Shown piece after piece: positions 21,300 to 33,899 of a stretch of 64,000 nt of DNA. Within the stretch, counting starts at the first letter, position 1. Every line of letters starts with the position of its first letter. Made by a program: the position numbers and the translations under genes. The stretch covers positions 124,001-188,000 of the forward strand of contig JAODTK010005534.1 in the NCBI GenBank assembly GCA_026419785.1, in the 5' to 3' direction. A model generated the notes under the pieces. The model had not been told where the DNA came from and ran no database searches. It saw only the letters and a program-made list of their open reading frames with translations. The stretch comes from Sclerodactyla briareus. Lineage: Eukaryota; Echinodermata; Holothuroidea; Dendrochirotida; Sclerodactylidae.

Positions 21300-23310
21300 C
21301 TCCTGACCACTCTCATACCTTTGAACATACAGCCATAAAGGCATGCATGCTCAGTTTGAAGTTGAAGCCTGCAATCGTTATCGTGCTCACAAGCATATTT
21401 GAGTTTGACTTCTCTTGACCTTGAATGGCCTTGAACTGGTATCATAAACGGTTTTCCCTCTTCCCTACATCTAACTTGAGTGGCGTTTGCGTTCGCTAGA
21501 TACGGTGCTCACAATACATATATACCCACATACACACACACACACACACACTCACCAGCGGAAATAATATTACGCGATGCAACAGTTTGCATTCACACAG
21601 ACACCATCGCCTTATTTTGGATATCCTGTATGGTTCCAGGTCAGAAGATCATGTTTACTGAACAAATTTTGTATTTTGGAATCAACTATAAACATAGCTG
21701 AAGCTCCGCCAGTGACTGTAGTATATTTATGACTCCATTAGGCAGTAAGTATTGTACCACAAAGTGGATTATACTGTAAAACATGGACATCATAGAATGT
21801 ATATTTGAAAGATGTACCAAGTGGTACCGTCCATCCAGGTGCTAGTGAAAGTGTTACGCAGATTTCTTCCAGATTGAGCTACTGTGATTGCCTTTCGTCT
21901 TCAATAGCCATACGGAAATACAAGTAACGGCAATGCTTGAATGTAAAGTATAAAGCGGCGGAGTGTTAGGACACTGGTAGCGCTAAGTTTACCAAGCGAG
22001 GCACTCGAAAACCCATGCGTGAAGACATGAGATCTGGATGATGAGCTGAGGAACTGATGCGGAGAATCGTTCTCTAGATACATCCAATCCTAGGTCGAGC
22101 GTAAGAAAAACACAAAAATGTGATTCCTTGTCAATTGTCATATTGAAAACAATTGCAGAATCTTGCCTTTGACGACCTTACTCTAACACTTGGAATTATG
22201 TGGCAATTCTCCATTTTTCGGAACCAGAATTGTTTAATGGTGACAATAGAATAGATATCGTGTTAACCAATGTTTTGTTAAGCTTTCCCAGTATTTGACC
22301 CCCCTTGTCCCTGGACGACATGCTTATTTGGAACGTGATAATTTTCCGCACTCTCAGGTATCCAACCCACTGAAAAAATCCTCTGTTGACCTTGGTAGAC
22401 TTTAAACTCGCCCGGAAAATATTGGAATGCCACTTCTTTCTATATGCCGCATACATGACTAACTTGAACAGGATGAATGTATGCTCTGCACCAATATCGC
22501 ACTAACATGTCTGTTGAATGTCTAATATTTCACCTTCCTAACTCTGAATGACCCTTGAACTTTCTTCCTAAGGAAAGGGATTTGTACTTTCATATCTGCA
22601 ACTACATGCCTCACCTACACTTATGAATGTCATCGTTCTCATCTCCACACCTGTTTTAAAACAAGCCTTCCCCACACGTGACGTTTGCCTCTTCTGATCT
22701 CGCGATTGTCAGCGACATAATAGGACTGTGGCTCTTTATATCTGAACATAGGGCTACATGCTTAGTTTGAAGTTGATTGAAGCTCGCAATCGATATCGTG
22801 CTCACAATCATAATCGTGTTTGGCCTCTCTTGACCTTGAATAAACCTCGAACTGGTATAATAAACGGTAAGTTGTTTTTCCTCTTAATCTGACCGGAATG
22901 ATGTTTGCGTTCGTCAGATACAGTGCTCACAAAGAGGTTTACATACGCACATAATACACACACAGACAAAAACACCAGTTTCAGTCGCCCTCAGCAAGGA
23001 ATGAAAAAGGAGGATCGATCGAATGTGGCCAACTAAGACCAGTTGCTCTTACATCTATCCCTGACATGGTAAGGAATAATATACGAGAGCGATAGTTAAT
23101 CATGCAGAAGCAGGTCGACTGATTTCGGACACCCAGCATGGTTCCAGGTCAGAAGGAGTCATGTTCACTGAACAAATTGGTTTTTTGGAATGAACTATGA
23201 ACATATAGATGAAGCTTTGCCAGTGGATGTGGTTTATTTGTGTCTCCGTAAGTCAGTTAAAACTGTACCACAAAGAGGATTACTATCGAATCATGGACAT
23301 GACACCCCCC
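21300..23310 (+). repeat. Local direct duplication inside copy A
   Basis: About 570 bp at 21,300-21,870 recurs at 22,730-23,310. Shared strings include CTCTTGACCTTGAAT, TTTGCGTTCG, CAGATAC.GTGCTCAC, a CA-rich stretch, GTTCCAGGTCAGAAG, CTGAACAAATT and GTACCACAAAG. The spacing is about 1.43 kb. Copy B preserves and extends this arrangement (46.74, 47.07 and 49.0 kb). Confidence 0.75.
21529..21551. repeat. (CA)n microsatellite
   Basis: About eleven CA units beside TACATAC repeats. Confidence 0.9.
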
Positions 23311-25591
23311 CCCCCTTCCCCAATTATAGAATGATTTAGGAGTTGAGAGTATTCGGAAGAGGAACATGATTTGGGAGTGCATGTGACCATTTCAATGAAA
23401 AGATCAGAGGACAGTGTGCAGAATATGTAAAAAACAATGTCAAAAAAATACGGGATGGAATGAGTGAACGCCGTTCCTTCTGGCGCTGAGCGATATTCAA
23501 ATTCAGTGATTCATACATGGATTACTGGGTCACAGTCTTGTTCAAGAAAAGCATTCAGTCATTTGAAGGAATTCACAGAAGAATGACAAATCTACTCTCG
23601 GTAATAAGAGGGAAATTATGTGAGGAAAGAGTACACGAAGGTTGATGAGAATTAGAAAGTGGGGGAAAACATTAACAGCAGGATTCGGAAAATTTAAAAC
23701 AAGCTATCAAAAGAGGGTATTTACGGCTTGAACACTCAATGAAATTGAGACAATCTTAGAACAATAAGGGATATATAGAGTCATCAGACATCGCGTCTAT
23801 ATTTCAAGCCTGGGCGGATTAAACCGCCGGTATTAGCAATATAATGGGAAAGTGCCCATCCAGGAAAATCCGTGTAAAATATTCCTATTTCTGTGGTGAG
23901 ATGCACACTGTTTGTATGTAACAAACCTGAGAGTAACTGCCAAAGTACGTGAATGACCGTGAATGGATCTCGTAAAATATCTTTATTGCTGGTGAACCGC
24001 AAATAGCTACTCTCTAGCAGATTACAGTTTACGGAGGATTCACTCCAAGGAGAAGAGAACATTTTCGAGAGAATCTACCGAGAGTTTCCTCTGCTTTCAA
24101 TCAAATTCCCATGAACCCTCATCAAATGTTATAGCGCAAAGACATTCGTTGTTCGGAGGTTCCAACACGTCGTAAATCCGTGTGCCCATAGTAACGCAAT
24201 ACGGAGTAGTATGTATACATAGATGACACGAGGCGACATTATTCGGAGCGCAAAAAACTCGGGTTAGCCCTACCAATGTACTGTTTTTATTATAAGCGCC
24301 AGTTAATGCGATGACTACGAGTAACCATCAATTTTATATACAAAACCTCTTCGACAAGGTGACAATTATTGAAAAATAATGACGAGTTTAGTTGATATAA
24401 GTTTTGTAGATAATAATAATAGTTCCATCTAACATCAACTTCGCAAGATGTTCTGACTAGACCTTCTTGAATAACCTTGTCATATCCTCGTTTTAGTGTG
24501 TCATCAAAATAAATGAAACTCCAATTCAAATACAAATAATTTAACATGCCGTTTTGAAGTATTCAAATGTCATCTTCGGATGTCATTGGAGAGCATAATT
24601 ACCGTTCCGTTCGTAAAAGTCCTTAAACACACAATGTAATGAATAGAATAAATCATGAACGACTTCACATATATATGCGCATTCTTCGGGTTATTCTAAT
24701 TGCCGTATGTGACTGACGAGCAACTAATTATTGCGATCACGTTTCCTTCGATTTCTGCTTCAACGAATCGTAACATTTTCCAGGCCTTAACGTAATCAAC
24801 TTCCTTGACTACGTGTTGCCCATAATCATCCATTTTGATGGATCATCGTAATTCATAGAAAGAAAATAATTGGCATGTTGTTTTGTTCAATAATCTGGAT
24901 GACACCATGCAACTAAAAGAGCCCGTCCATCGTATTTGTTGTGATGCTTTGTTCTGGACGGTATACGCAATATTCATATCGATCAGAAATCCTCGGAATG
25001 TCTACTCCATGCTTTCGTCAGCTTCCCTATTGGATTGTAGTAGCACCTCAATAATTGTATACCCATTGGTTCATTGTCTCCCTTACAGAAAATTCAGATT
25101 TTTAGCAGATTGGTCACATTGATCGTGTAAAACGATCATGAGTATAGTACACTCATCCTTTTAGTCATACTAAAATGAAAACGTAATTCCCCGGTGTCCA
25201 TGGCAGTTTTTACTCAAATTTATCGAACGTTTTTGAAAAATCTAACCGATTCTTAAAATAGTTTCTTCAATGGATTACCGTCATGAACATGCTACCCGGA
25301 TTATTCAGATCTAATTTGATTCTAAATCTATTTTCAAAACTCGAACTAACTCTTTGATAACTGTAATTATAAGCTCCCATCATGAGTAAAAATAGAGAAA
25401 AAAAAACAGGGCTGAGTTATCAATTATCCAATGGCATACCATGCATGTGCCAGAGAACTGGAATTCTTCTTTGTTGTTCTGCCATCGAATGCGGGAACAT
25501 TCAAGAAAACATTTGCCTAGGCCATAGAACTTCAATAGACTTAGAATTAGAATCCAAACGGGAAGGGAAGTTGGTGAAGAACGAAAGTTGG
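23311..25591. other. Copy A, middle part: no gene
   Basis: Aligns with 49,560-51,730. A C-run lies at about 23,306-23,315. No open frame over 92 codons and none is conserved in the partner. Confidence 0.6.
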
Positions 25592-25920
25592 TGATCCCGA
25601 CACCTCGGCCCTAGCCTACCCGCTTTTGATGTCCAGGCGACGGGCCAGTGCTGCCTGAACCAAACATTTTCCTTCCCCAGTGAGCAAACCCCAGGTACTT
25701 GTTACAGCTGAGTGGGCCGGTACCCACCAGCAGCCAGAATGAACGGACCCACAGATCGCTAGGTAGAGATCGCGCCGACGATTTGCTTTCCCGATACTCG
25801 GGGGCTAACTGATAGCCGATTTCAGCCCGCCTGCCTCCTACCTCATCTGGTATTCGAACACACAACCGTTGGTGGGCCCTACGAGCATTATCACTAGACC
25901 ACTATGCGAACCCACTTCTG
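25592..25920 (-). mobile_element. tRNA-derived SINE, copy A
   Basis: On the minus strand from about 25,918, the head reads GTTCGCATAGTGGTCTAGTG (A-box region), with a B box TGTTCGAATACC at about 25,849-25,860, then a GC-richer body than the surroundings. The same element is at 51,735-52,135 in copy B with a more eroded head, so it was present before the copies separated. Acceptor and anticodon pairing are not conserved, so it is not a tRNA gene. Confidence 0.6.
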
Positions 25921-27312
25921 CCTGTGGGTATGGACGTAACAAATTACCCGTACGAAAGTTCAGGTCGGAAGCACTATGTAAATTTTGAGCCCTTGGAACT
26001 AGACCTTGTATCTGAGAGAACCAAAACTTGTGATCCATACCGCGAGCGTTCCCTTTCCTCAGGTTTTTCGTATCGGATACGAGCAACCTTGCAAATACCG
26101 TTCATTCTAAACTTTATAGTGCAATTACTTGAGGAATGATTTTCGCACAACCCGCCACTGTATTCTGTTACGTATCCGAATGCGGAATCGGGAACTCATC
26201 ATCTTTTCCGATATGGTATGGACAAGTCCTCAGAATAATCAAGTTTTTCCTGTCTAATGTTTTTTGTCACGATCCCCCTCGTCAAATCCAAAAACCGTTC
26301 AATTTTCCAAGTGGTGGTCGTGTCGCGATGCTTAAGTCGCGCTCGTTTTGAGTGCCATCATCTGTCATTTCGTGTTCAACGTTACTAGTGGTTGCCACTC
26401 TGCAACGAAGCTCCACATCAAAACCACTTCGATATCTTCATAAACGCTTGTAGATAAAGAAAGAATTAATTGATGCTCGTCTAGCATCATAAATCAATCG
26501 CATATCAATGTTTAAATTTAGCCATGTATATTTGAAAGAACAACTTCTAAAATAAACCTTCACTTTGGGACGTGAATAGGGAGCAATTTTCAATCAAATT
26601 ATCCGTGATACTTGACCGCTCGTTGACGCTAGATCTTTGTAGCCTAATGACCACCAATGAGGCGTCCGTTTTTAATCAGTTACGCGGCATGTGACATGAT
26701 AACCCATGATTACTTCTGAGTAACCAACCGATAGTGGTTTACTTCATCCCGGTAACATTTAAATATAGAACTCCCCTTTGGAGTACCTGGCGAACTGGGG
26801 ATTGAAACTGTTACAATGCCTTTGGTAGTACCTCGATGTGGAGGTCGTAAAGTTCCACGCAAATAGCAGCCATCGCAATACCTACCCCTTTCCACGCTCC
26901 TGTTTTCTCCGGCTGAGCTTCCAGCAGGAGAACGCTAGGCACCAGGCGAAGGGCAGTTGTTAGTAAAACCAGAATTTGAGCCTGACCTCAGAATGGTAGC
27001 GCCGATAACCATCGGAAGTTTCAGGCTTCCAGATGGTATCAACGGTTACACTGCTCATCGACCAAAAAAGAAAACATTACGATTGAAGCGATGATAAATA
27101 GCATAGGTACAGATAATTAGCTGCAGAACATTGTGAGAACTGATGCGCTTCTGCAATTAACGAAGGAGAAACTTGAACGCGAGAACTGATGAATAACGAC
27201 GAAGAGCTTGCACTAAAATGAGGATACCAACATGCCACCCAAAAAATTCAAATCGGTATAACAGGACCGAAGTGACGTGGTACTTTTTCCATCATATTTT
27301 TTATTATATGGC
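25921..27312. other. Copy A: no gene
   Basis: Aligns with 52,140-53,620. No recognised domain. Confidence 0.5.
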
Positions 27313-27453
27313 TGGGTGGGCTATGCCACAAGATCGACTCTTGGGCCTTTCCTGACATATATCAATTACCTGGATGATGCTGTAAATTCAGGGTTTGCAA
27401 AATTTACAGATGATACTGAGTTGTATCGGGAAGACTTAGCTATACCGTATTAA
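27313..27453 (+). pseudogene. Non-LTR retrotransposon reverse transcriptase fragment
   Basis: Forty-six codons to a TAA contain STLGPFLTYINYLDD, AVNSGFAKFTDDTELYRE. In LINE RTs this region reads GSVLGP..F..YINDL..., then F(A)DDTKLY. The catalytic FxDD block is therefore visible, with Thr in place of the usual Ala. Fingers, palm start and thumb are missing on either side. In copy B most of this segment is deleted (about 53,615-53,700), although its flanks match. It is a dead fragment whose clade cannot be assigned. Confidence 0.75.
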
Positions 27454-27479
27454 TATCTGATAGGAATTCATGCCCTAAT

Positions 27480-28690
27480 AAAAACTTAATGAAAGCACAG
27501 TAAAATCGGATGAAAAGGTATAAAAAACAGTTTTGGTCATCTTTGCCGACCACGCGACCAGCAATCGTGTCCCAATTACATTGAATGTGGTGTCTTTCAT
27601 ACGTATGTGTTGGTGCTTTACTGCTAACATGCGCATTTGTTGGTAGACGTGCCTTGGGCATATTTGCGTATCTTCTCATACTGCTAGTGTAGGCGCTAGC
27701 TGGAAATAGGAAAATATATATGGGAGTTGAATCGATGGTCAAAACTGGTGGACGTGTGACCGGCAGCCACACCCGAAAACAAGGTAACGACACGGACACA
27801 GCTATACTCGTTAACGAGGTGATGAAGAATGCATTGCGCATCGGCAGGCAAGCTCGTCACGGATTCGTGCGTGCACCATCGCATAACAACAATAAACACT
27901 AGATTGCACTAGACCTCATCCGGTATTAATCAAAATGTTGTGGAAACAGCGAACCCAACTACATTATGAACCTCCGATCAAACAGTTCCCGCCCGCCTTC
28001 GTAGCTAAATCTTAACCCAGTCGTAACATTTACATGAGTTATTATGTGCTAATTAATGTTCTGCTTAACGCGCATGCCCAGGTGTTTGCATTCGCATTCG
28101 CACGTTCATATGAGAATGAGAACGTATCAAATCGCGCGGTTTCCCTCACAGTCTCGTGATAATAACATGCATCACGTGATTGAGAAATGTTTTTTTTCTC
28201 TCTTATCTTCGCAAACCAAAAAAATGCGCCGAAGCTGTTAGAAAGAAGTTTGAATTCTCGAGATGATTAAAGGTCGAGATTTCGTTTCTTGATGAAGATG
28301 TCTTCGGCTGTTTGTAAAGTCTTAAGTATGACAAATTATCTAGGTGTCTGTCCCATTCGTTTCGTGTGGGGTGCTTTTGTGTTCGCAGGAAAGAAAGCAT
28401 TCCATTTCCGCTGTCAATTCGGTTCTCCCGTGACTTGTATATATGAATTATTTATTTATTTATTACTGTTTATTTTTATCATTCCCACACCTGTACGTGC
28501 GAGTTCTTGAAATTCCTTTCTGATTGATGAAGTCAGTCTTACTTACTTACTTACTTACTACTCACTCACTCACTCACTCACTCACTCACTCACTCACTCA
28601 CTCACTCACTCACTCACTCACTCACTTACTTACTTACTACTCACTCACTCACTCACTCACTTACTCACTCCTCCCCTTACTGCTTGCTCA
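27480..28690. other. Copy A-specific block
   Basis: About 1.2 kb is absent from copy B, where AATAAAAACC runs directly into ATAAGAACG (53,715-53,730). No gene is recognised. A 133-codon minus-strand frame (27,440-27,841) has no recognisable domain. It includes the tetranucleotide array listed separately. Confidence 0.5.
28535..28672. repeat. ACTT/ACTC tetranucleotide array
   Basis: A run of TTAC units, then about fifteen ACTC units, a second short TTAC block and more ACTC units. The change of unit in the middle is typical of an old microsatellite. Confidence 0.95.
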
Positions 28691-28899
28691 ATAAGAACGC
28701 CAGCTACTGACGAATCCGTAGACGTGCAAGCCATCTGTGTCATTACGTTTCATAACTTTGTTGCACTATCGAGGTTGAAAGCACGCAGTAACAAGGTAGA
28801 TCTGAAGAAGGAAACACTCTGAGATGATATCAGCCCAGTGACAGGATAATCAATATAGTCGTACAATTTTCCGAGTAGGTTTTTCAATATATCTGGGCT

Positions 28900-29150
28900 A
28901 GTTACATGAAACTTGGTGGGTGGGGACAAAAAATGGTCCCGAAAAACATGACGGTGATTTCAAGGTCACCAGGTCAAATTTGTCGTTTTTGCGAAAATAC
29001 AGAGTTAGTCTGTTTACATGAAATTGATGAGTGGGGACAAAAGTGGTCCCGAAAAACATGACGGTAATTTCAAGGTACACCAGGTCCAGTGTTGCGTTTT
29101 CTTCGAATTTTTTCTAACTTTTGTCAATTCGAACGAAACTTGGAGAATGT
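28900..29150 (+). repeat. 112-bp tandem repeat (about two copies)
   Basis: CATGAAA.TTG.TG.GTGGGGACAAAA..TGGTCCCGAAAAACATGACGGT starts at 28,905 and again at 29,017, with a third decayed start near 29,130. Each copy contains a GGGAC/GTCCC hairpin. Not found in copy B. Confidence 0.8.
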
Positions 29151-31271
29151 GAATTACAGTTTGGTCTTGAACAACAGGTAGGGCATTTCAAAGTCATCAA
29201 TCAGAGGTCAAATGGACATAAACTTCAATGTGCTTTCTCCAACCGATATCCACGGAGGCCATTTCTGCGGGATATACACGTCGGCGGTTTACCCGCCTGC
29301 ACATGTCTTGTTTTCATTGATCTTTTGTAACGAACACAATACAATTGTGGGCAAAACTAAGACGTCAATTTCACGCCAACACGCTAGGAAATAGCATTGT
29401 TTGTCCAAGGGTCTGGACCCGAAATCTGTTGACTCGGATTCCAGGATCTCAGGTAGCTTTCATAATAATCAGCTGACGCCGGCTCAGCTAACACTAGAAA
29501 GTTGTAAGACATTTCTGAAAATAGGAGATCTTCATCCGTATTCAATCTAAGGCAATTGAATAGTGACATCTGATCCAAGGGTTGAAAGGCAAATGAATGA
29601 CAGAGGGAAACACCTCAACCTTGCTACTTTTGTCTGTTTCTCACGTCAAACATTAGTTAACCCTTACGATTTGTATACATGAATTCAAAGTCGGAGTAGT
29701 ATAGTGCGATATGACTATTGATCTAGTGATGAGTGAAAGACACGCAACCATTTGATTCTGCAGGTCGAACAAACCTACGTGGTAATGGAGGTATAAATAA
29801 TAGATAAATACTGAAAAAATTCATTTGGTGAACCGTCATATTCGTAAAATTATCGTACCATTAAAAAATCGCACCATGAATCGTTCAGCTCAACGGTGTT
29901 AGCAAACTTAACGAGTGCTAGAGACTATTTCCTCATCGGGATGGTTGACCATGGTTTGAATCCTTTATCAATGTGGCAGGCTCGGGGTGTTCCAGGCGCA
30001 TAATAAGGACTTTGTTCCTGTTCGACTTAAATACGATTATCGTTGTAATGGTGAAGGGCCATGAACTGTATATTGCAGCCAATGTATTTGCTTACATGGA
30101 AACAGCATATCGATATTCTATAATTTCTTTCAATAGGAAGAATATGTCCGTTCTTGAGTGATTTTGAGATCACCCCACTACACAAATTCCACAACTTTCG
30201 ATGACTCAATGCATCTTTCGAGGGACGATCAACGCGAAAGTTGTTTTGCAGACTTGCTGCTCGAAAAATACTGCTTGTAATATAACCATGAGGAACCTTC
30301 AACTAGAATGAACGTGATCTCTCGGAGTGCCCGTATTTCCGCTCGTTTTATGCTGTTTTCAAAGGTCTGAAACATATATGCTAAATGAGACATTGTGTCA
30401 TTACTGCGTGTAGTGGTTAGTGTGAGTTGGTGGGTTCTAGTTTTTAGCAGGAGAGATAAATTACACAATTATTTGTTGACAAACGGTGAGTGGCGACGGA
30501 ACTGCTCACCCGGCAACTGCCACTTGGATCATTGCAAGCTTCTGAAAGACATGTCGGGAATGCGGGGAGCGAACAGAAGTGTTAAATCATTGTCTACCTC
30601 AGAACATTTATCATTTTCATTATGCACAAAACTTGTTGCATGAAAACTAACAGCCCTTTCGTTATTTTATCCGATTTGTCTGATTTGTGATCACATGCAA
30701 AATAACCACCGACTTTCACTGAAAATGGGTTTTTGCAATGAGAAATCCGCGTACTCTAAATGTCAGCCTAATTGGACCAAGCATTCCGAGTTTTTAGACT
30801 TTGACTTCTGTTGAACGCTCTCTGTCTTATCTTGTCTCATGTCTGGTCTAATCAAACACCAACGATTGTATATCACTGCACTAGGGACAGCACAAACACG
30901 GCACAATCTTATTGAAGAGTGAGAGTTGAAGATGATGATGAAGAATTTACACCATCACCAAAAGACACCCCAGGACCACATAATTCCCGCATAGTGAGAC
31001 TAATGCATTCGCAATCTGGAATTGTTCTGGGCCAAAGACCACCCTGAAGACGTCGGTATTAACAATAACATGCCTATAAGTTTAAGTCAATTCCCGATGA
31101 GACCGAGGGGGCGACCTCAGGATACTTACGACCTGACCCCAAAGCGATTGCTTTTATGTACTATTTAAACAAGCAAATAAAGGCTTTTGACTAGTTTTGA
31201 ACTATCCACTCACCATGACCAACCAAGTTGCAGGCTGATATAACGGTACCACTTTTCAGTTGACAGGCCGC

Positions 31272-31272
<1 letters not shown>
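29151..31272. other. Copy A: no gene
   Basis: Aligns with about 54,930-56,760, apart from an A-only stretch at about 29,475-29,685. The section 30,770-31,190 contains decayed TGACC-type repeat sequence shared with 56,260-56,690. Open frames do not stay open between copies. Confidence 0.55.
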
Positions 31273-31349
<77 letters not shown>

Positions 31350-31378
31350 CACACACACACGCACACACACACACACAA
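31273..31378. repeat. (CA)n microsatellite, about 52 units
   Basis: Clean CA repeat with only a few G interruptions. Its counterpart in copy B (56,771-56,872) is riddled with single-base losses and A-rich interruptions. Confidence 0.95.
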
Positions 31379-31499
31379 CGTAGTCGCGGGTGGTCTGAGG
31401 GGAGCAATTCATTTGATCTCGCCAGCCCTCTTATCATAGGCCTAGGAATACTACTGCCTGCTACTCCAAAGCGTTATTTATATGTAGTTCATTAGTCTT

Positions 31500-32000
31500 T
31501 TTCTCAATTAGCAACTGCCGAACGCCTTGTGCAAATGGTAGGTAGAACAACTAGCACAGAGTCCCGGGCGAGCAAGGAACAACACAAATAGGATAGAACA
31601 TGATGGTGCGAATCGGTCAGCACAACTGGCCTGTCTACAGCGTATGCTGCGAAGAGGATCACAGATGTTGAGCGTACACCCCGCTAGGTGGGTGCGCATT
31701 CGTGAGAGAGCAAGGCCATTGGAGGCGTATGGAGAATTTAGCCCACGACTGAGGAGACGAGAGGTAGCTCTGGAGTGTGCAGTGTGACCTTTTTTTTATA
31801 GGGAGCGGGAGAAACGGAGCGTCGATGGACGGTGAAACTAAGTCAAGTCACCATCCAGGAGGGGCTCATCAAAATGGACTTCTCGGAGGAGTCTTCCGAT
31901 CACACTATTGGACATTAACTTCTTCGATCGCAACAGGTATGTCCCGTGACGGGCCGTCAACATGAGCAGGGTACCAATGGAGGGATCAATAAACCTATTT
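31500..32000 (+). other. Block shared by both copies, ending in AATAAA; nature unknown
   Basis: Aligns well with 60,340-60,850 (AGCAAGGAACAACACAAA, GGTGGGTGCGCAT.CGTGA, ACCATCCAGGAGGGGCTCAT, GGTACCAATG...GATCAATAAAC). GC content is higher than the neighbours. An AATAAA lies at about 31,989 and 60,838. It could be a decayed transposon or a transcript 3' end. Neither copy is open throughout in one frame and I do not recognise a protein. Confidence 0.45.
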
Positions 32001-33790
32001 TTACAGGAACACTCCCGGTAGAGAGAGCCAGCACATACTGTGGTCAGATGATGCTTACCTAAGGGGGTGGAAGGCATACGGTACTAATTCTCTCTCGCCA
32101 GTCCATTCATAGTTGGTCCCAATAGGAATTACGCCACCACACACACTTTGCAGGGTTTCCAATTTTCCTTCAACTCGATATCTGCTACCGAGATGAGTTG
32201 TACACATCACTCATAAAGTACAGCATAAAGTCATGTACATACATTACCTTTCCAGAAAAGATGTAGTTGCAAGCGAGTTGATTTTGCAGAAACATGATAC
32301 GTTTCAGAGACGCAGCACATTCAAGTGGTCGTTATAGGGTTAATTACGTTCACCAACGTGTCTGGGAATAACACTGGACACCTTTGATTTTACGAGAGAG
32401 TGACCTAACGTAAGCAATCGTCATTCGCAACCACGCAAAAGTGAGACAGGAGTATCTAATAATATGTCTGATAAGCGGATAACTCCGCGGAAATAGGCGT
32501 ATCTGGTAAACAGTCTCCGTATACCCAAAGTGTGCTTTATGCAGAGGGCGAAAAGCCTAGCTGCTTAGTCTATGAGCTATAAATAAACGTGTCGAAATGC
32601 TAATTACGCAAGAAAGGGTACGTCGTATGTAATGTTTAACGAACGTTCGATGCATGCGTGTTATATATTGCACTCCACGACTGTGAATAACAGCTGTACA
32701 GCTGAAGGGTCAATGGTAATCCCATATGTCGTTTCTTGTGGGCGGGAAGACGAGCTTTCTACACTGGAAAAAAAACAGTTACTATAAATTTACGGAAAAA
32801 TAACGATTTGTTCCTCTTATATTCATAATCGTTGAAAAAATGCATTAGGTGTTATTTGTTTTACAATTTCGTACCGTATTTATAACAAATTGTATTCGCA
32901 ACCATATTTGGTTACATACATCCATCATTTTTTCCGTAAACTAAACATGAATGAATCAATAATGCGAACATCACAGCCAGAGGCGAGAGAATCCGCCCGT
33001 TCAAAATATAGTCTACTGTTTAAGCTTCAAGAGGATGCGGGTATGTGAAACGGTGTCAAAAGCTTTTGAAAAGTCTAGTCAAGGTGATGATATTTATTGT
33101 TTACTGCCATCAACGGAGAAAACTGAATCATGTAGGTTTAGAATAGTTCAATAGTCGAGTGCCTCGCCCGAAACGAACATTGAGGTTCTAGTGAATGGAT
33201 TACGTGTTACAGTATATGTCAGTATGTGAGTGAACAACTTGTTCAATTGGCCTATTAGTTATTGAGTCGATTGAATAGGTCTATGATTGTTTTGGCTCCT
33301 GTCGTGAATCATATTTGTAAATCGTTCAAAGGCCTGGAGAATAATAACCAAAACAGGGTCCAATTAGTAGCAATTACAAAGGGTATAGCTGATGTTGTAA
33401 TCTATTCTTGCCTGTGTTTCTAGGATTAGGCTATGATATTATTCACATTCAACTTCTTATCGTTATTGTGATCATGGGAAAGGTGGAGAAGTGGAAGGAT
33501 TACCTTTGTCCTAACTAGGGTGGGTGTCTAGCAGCAACACAAAATGACATACTCAGTTTATGATGGGTGGGTCCCTCAGCAATGGTGTTTCTCATGACTA
33601 TGTTGCAGGTTAATTAAGGCGCGTATCTAGGTTCCGTGGGGGCGCGCGAATGCAACGGAGGAGGAACGAGAAATGGGAGGAAAAGGGAATAGAGTGAAAA
33701 AGAGGGAGGTGTTGAAACCGGAGAAGAAAGAAGAATTAGCAAGAGGGATTGGAGAAGTGAGAAGAAAGGAGAAATAACCAGAAAGCCAAA
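32001..33790. other. Copy A, last part: no gene
   Basis: Aligns with 60,851-63,440 apart from the repeat inserted in B at 62.1-62.8 kb. It ends in a purine-rich stretch (33,640-33,780). No open frame is supported. Confidence 0.55.
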
Positions 33791-33899
33791 AGTCCAGTGA
33801 TTCCTTGACTGTTTCTGTCAACCTATAGCCAGACACACGGACAAATGAGAGATAGTACCAGCTCATTATAGGCAAACATTAACGTCAGACAAATTTCCT

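Larger units (their letters stand above)
14275..33790 (+). repeat. Large direct duplication, copy A (about 19.5 kb)
   Basis: From AGCTCAAGA..CATTGATAA (14,275) to the purine-rich block at 33,640-33,790, this stretch aligns in the same order and orientation with 36,953-63,440. Anchors include 14,295/36,980 (GGGTAGTTGTTATTGCGATG), 17,100/40,710, 20,940/46,325, 25,690/51,880, 29,405/55,030, 31,380/56,870 and 33,620/63,270. Better stretches match at very roughly nine bases in ten by eye, interrupted by blocks unique to one copy. No open frame is conserved between the copies, so the duplicated DNA appears non-coding. Confidence 0.9.

Noticed and set aside
25841-25912. tRNA gene on -
   Set aside because: A- and B-box-like sequences are present but acceptor and anticodon arms do not pair; it is the head of a SINE.
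28535-28672. CRISPR-like array
   Set aside because: It is a tetranucleotide microsatellite with no spacers; no CRISPR is expected in animal nuclear DNA.
29030-29062. Hammerhead ribozyme in the 112-bp repeat
   Set aside because: Only one of two copies has the TGATGAG core, and flanking stems I and III are not apparent.
31191-31437. Cys/Val-rich open frames
   Set aside because: Translation of the CA microsatellite.
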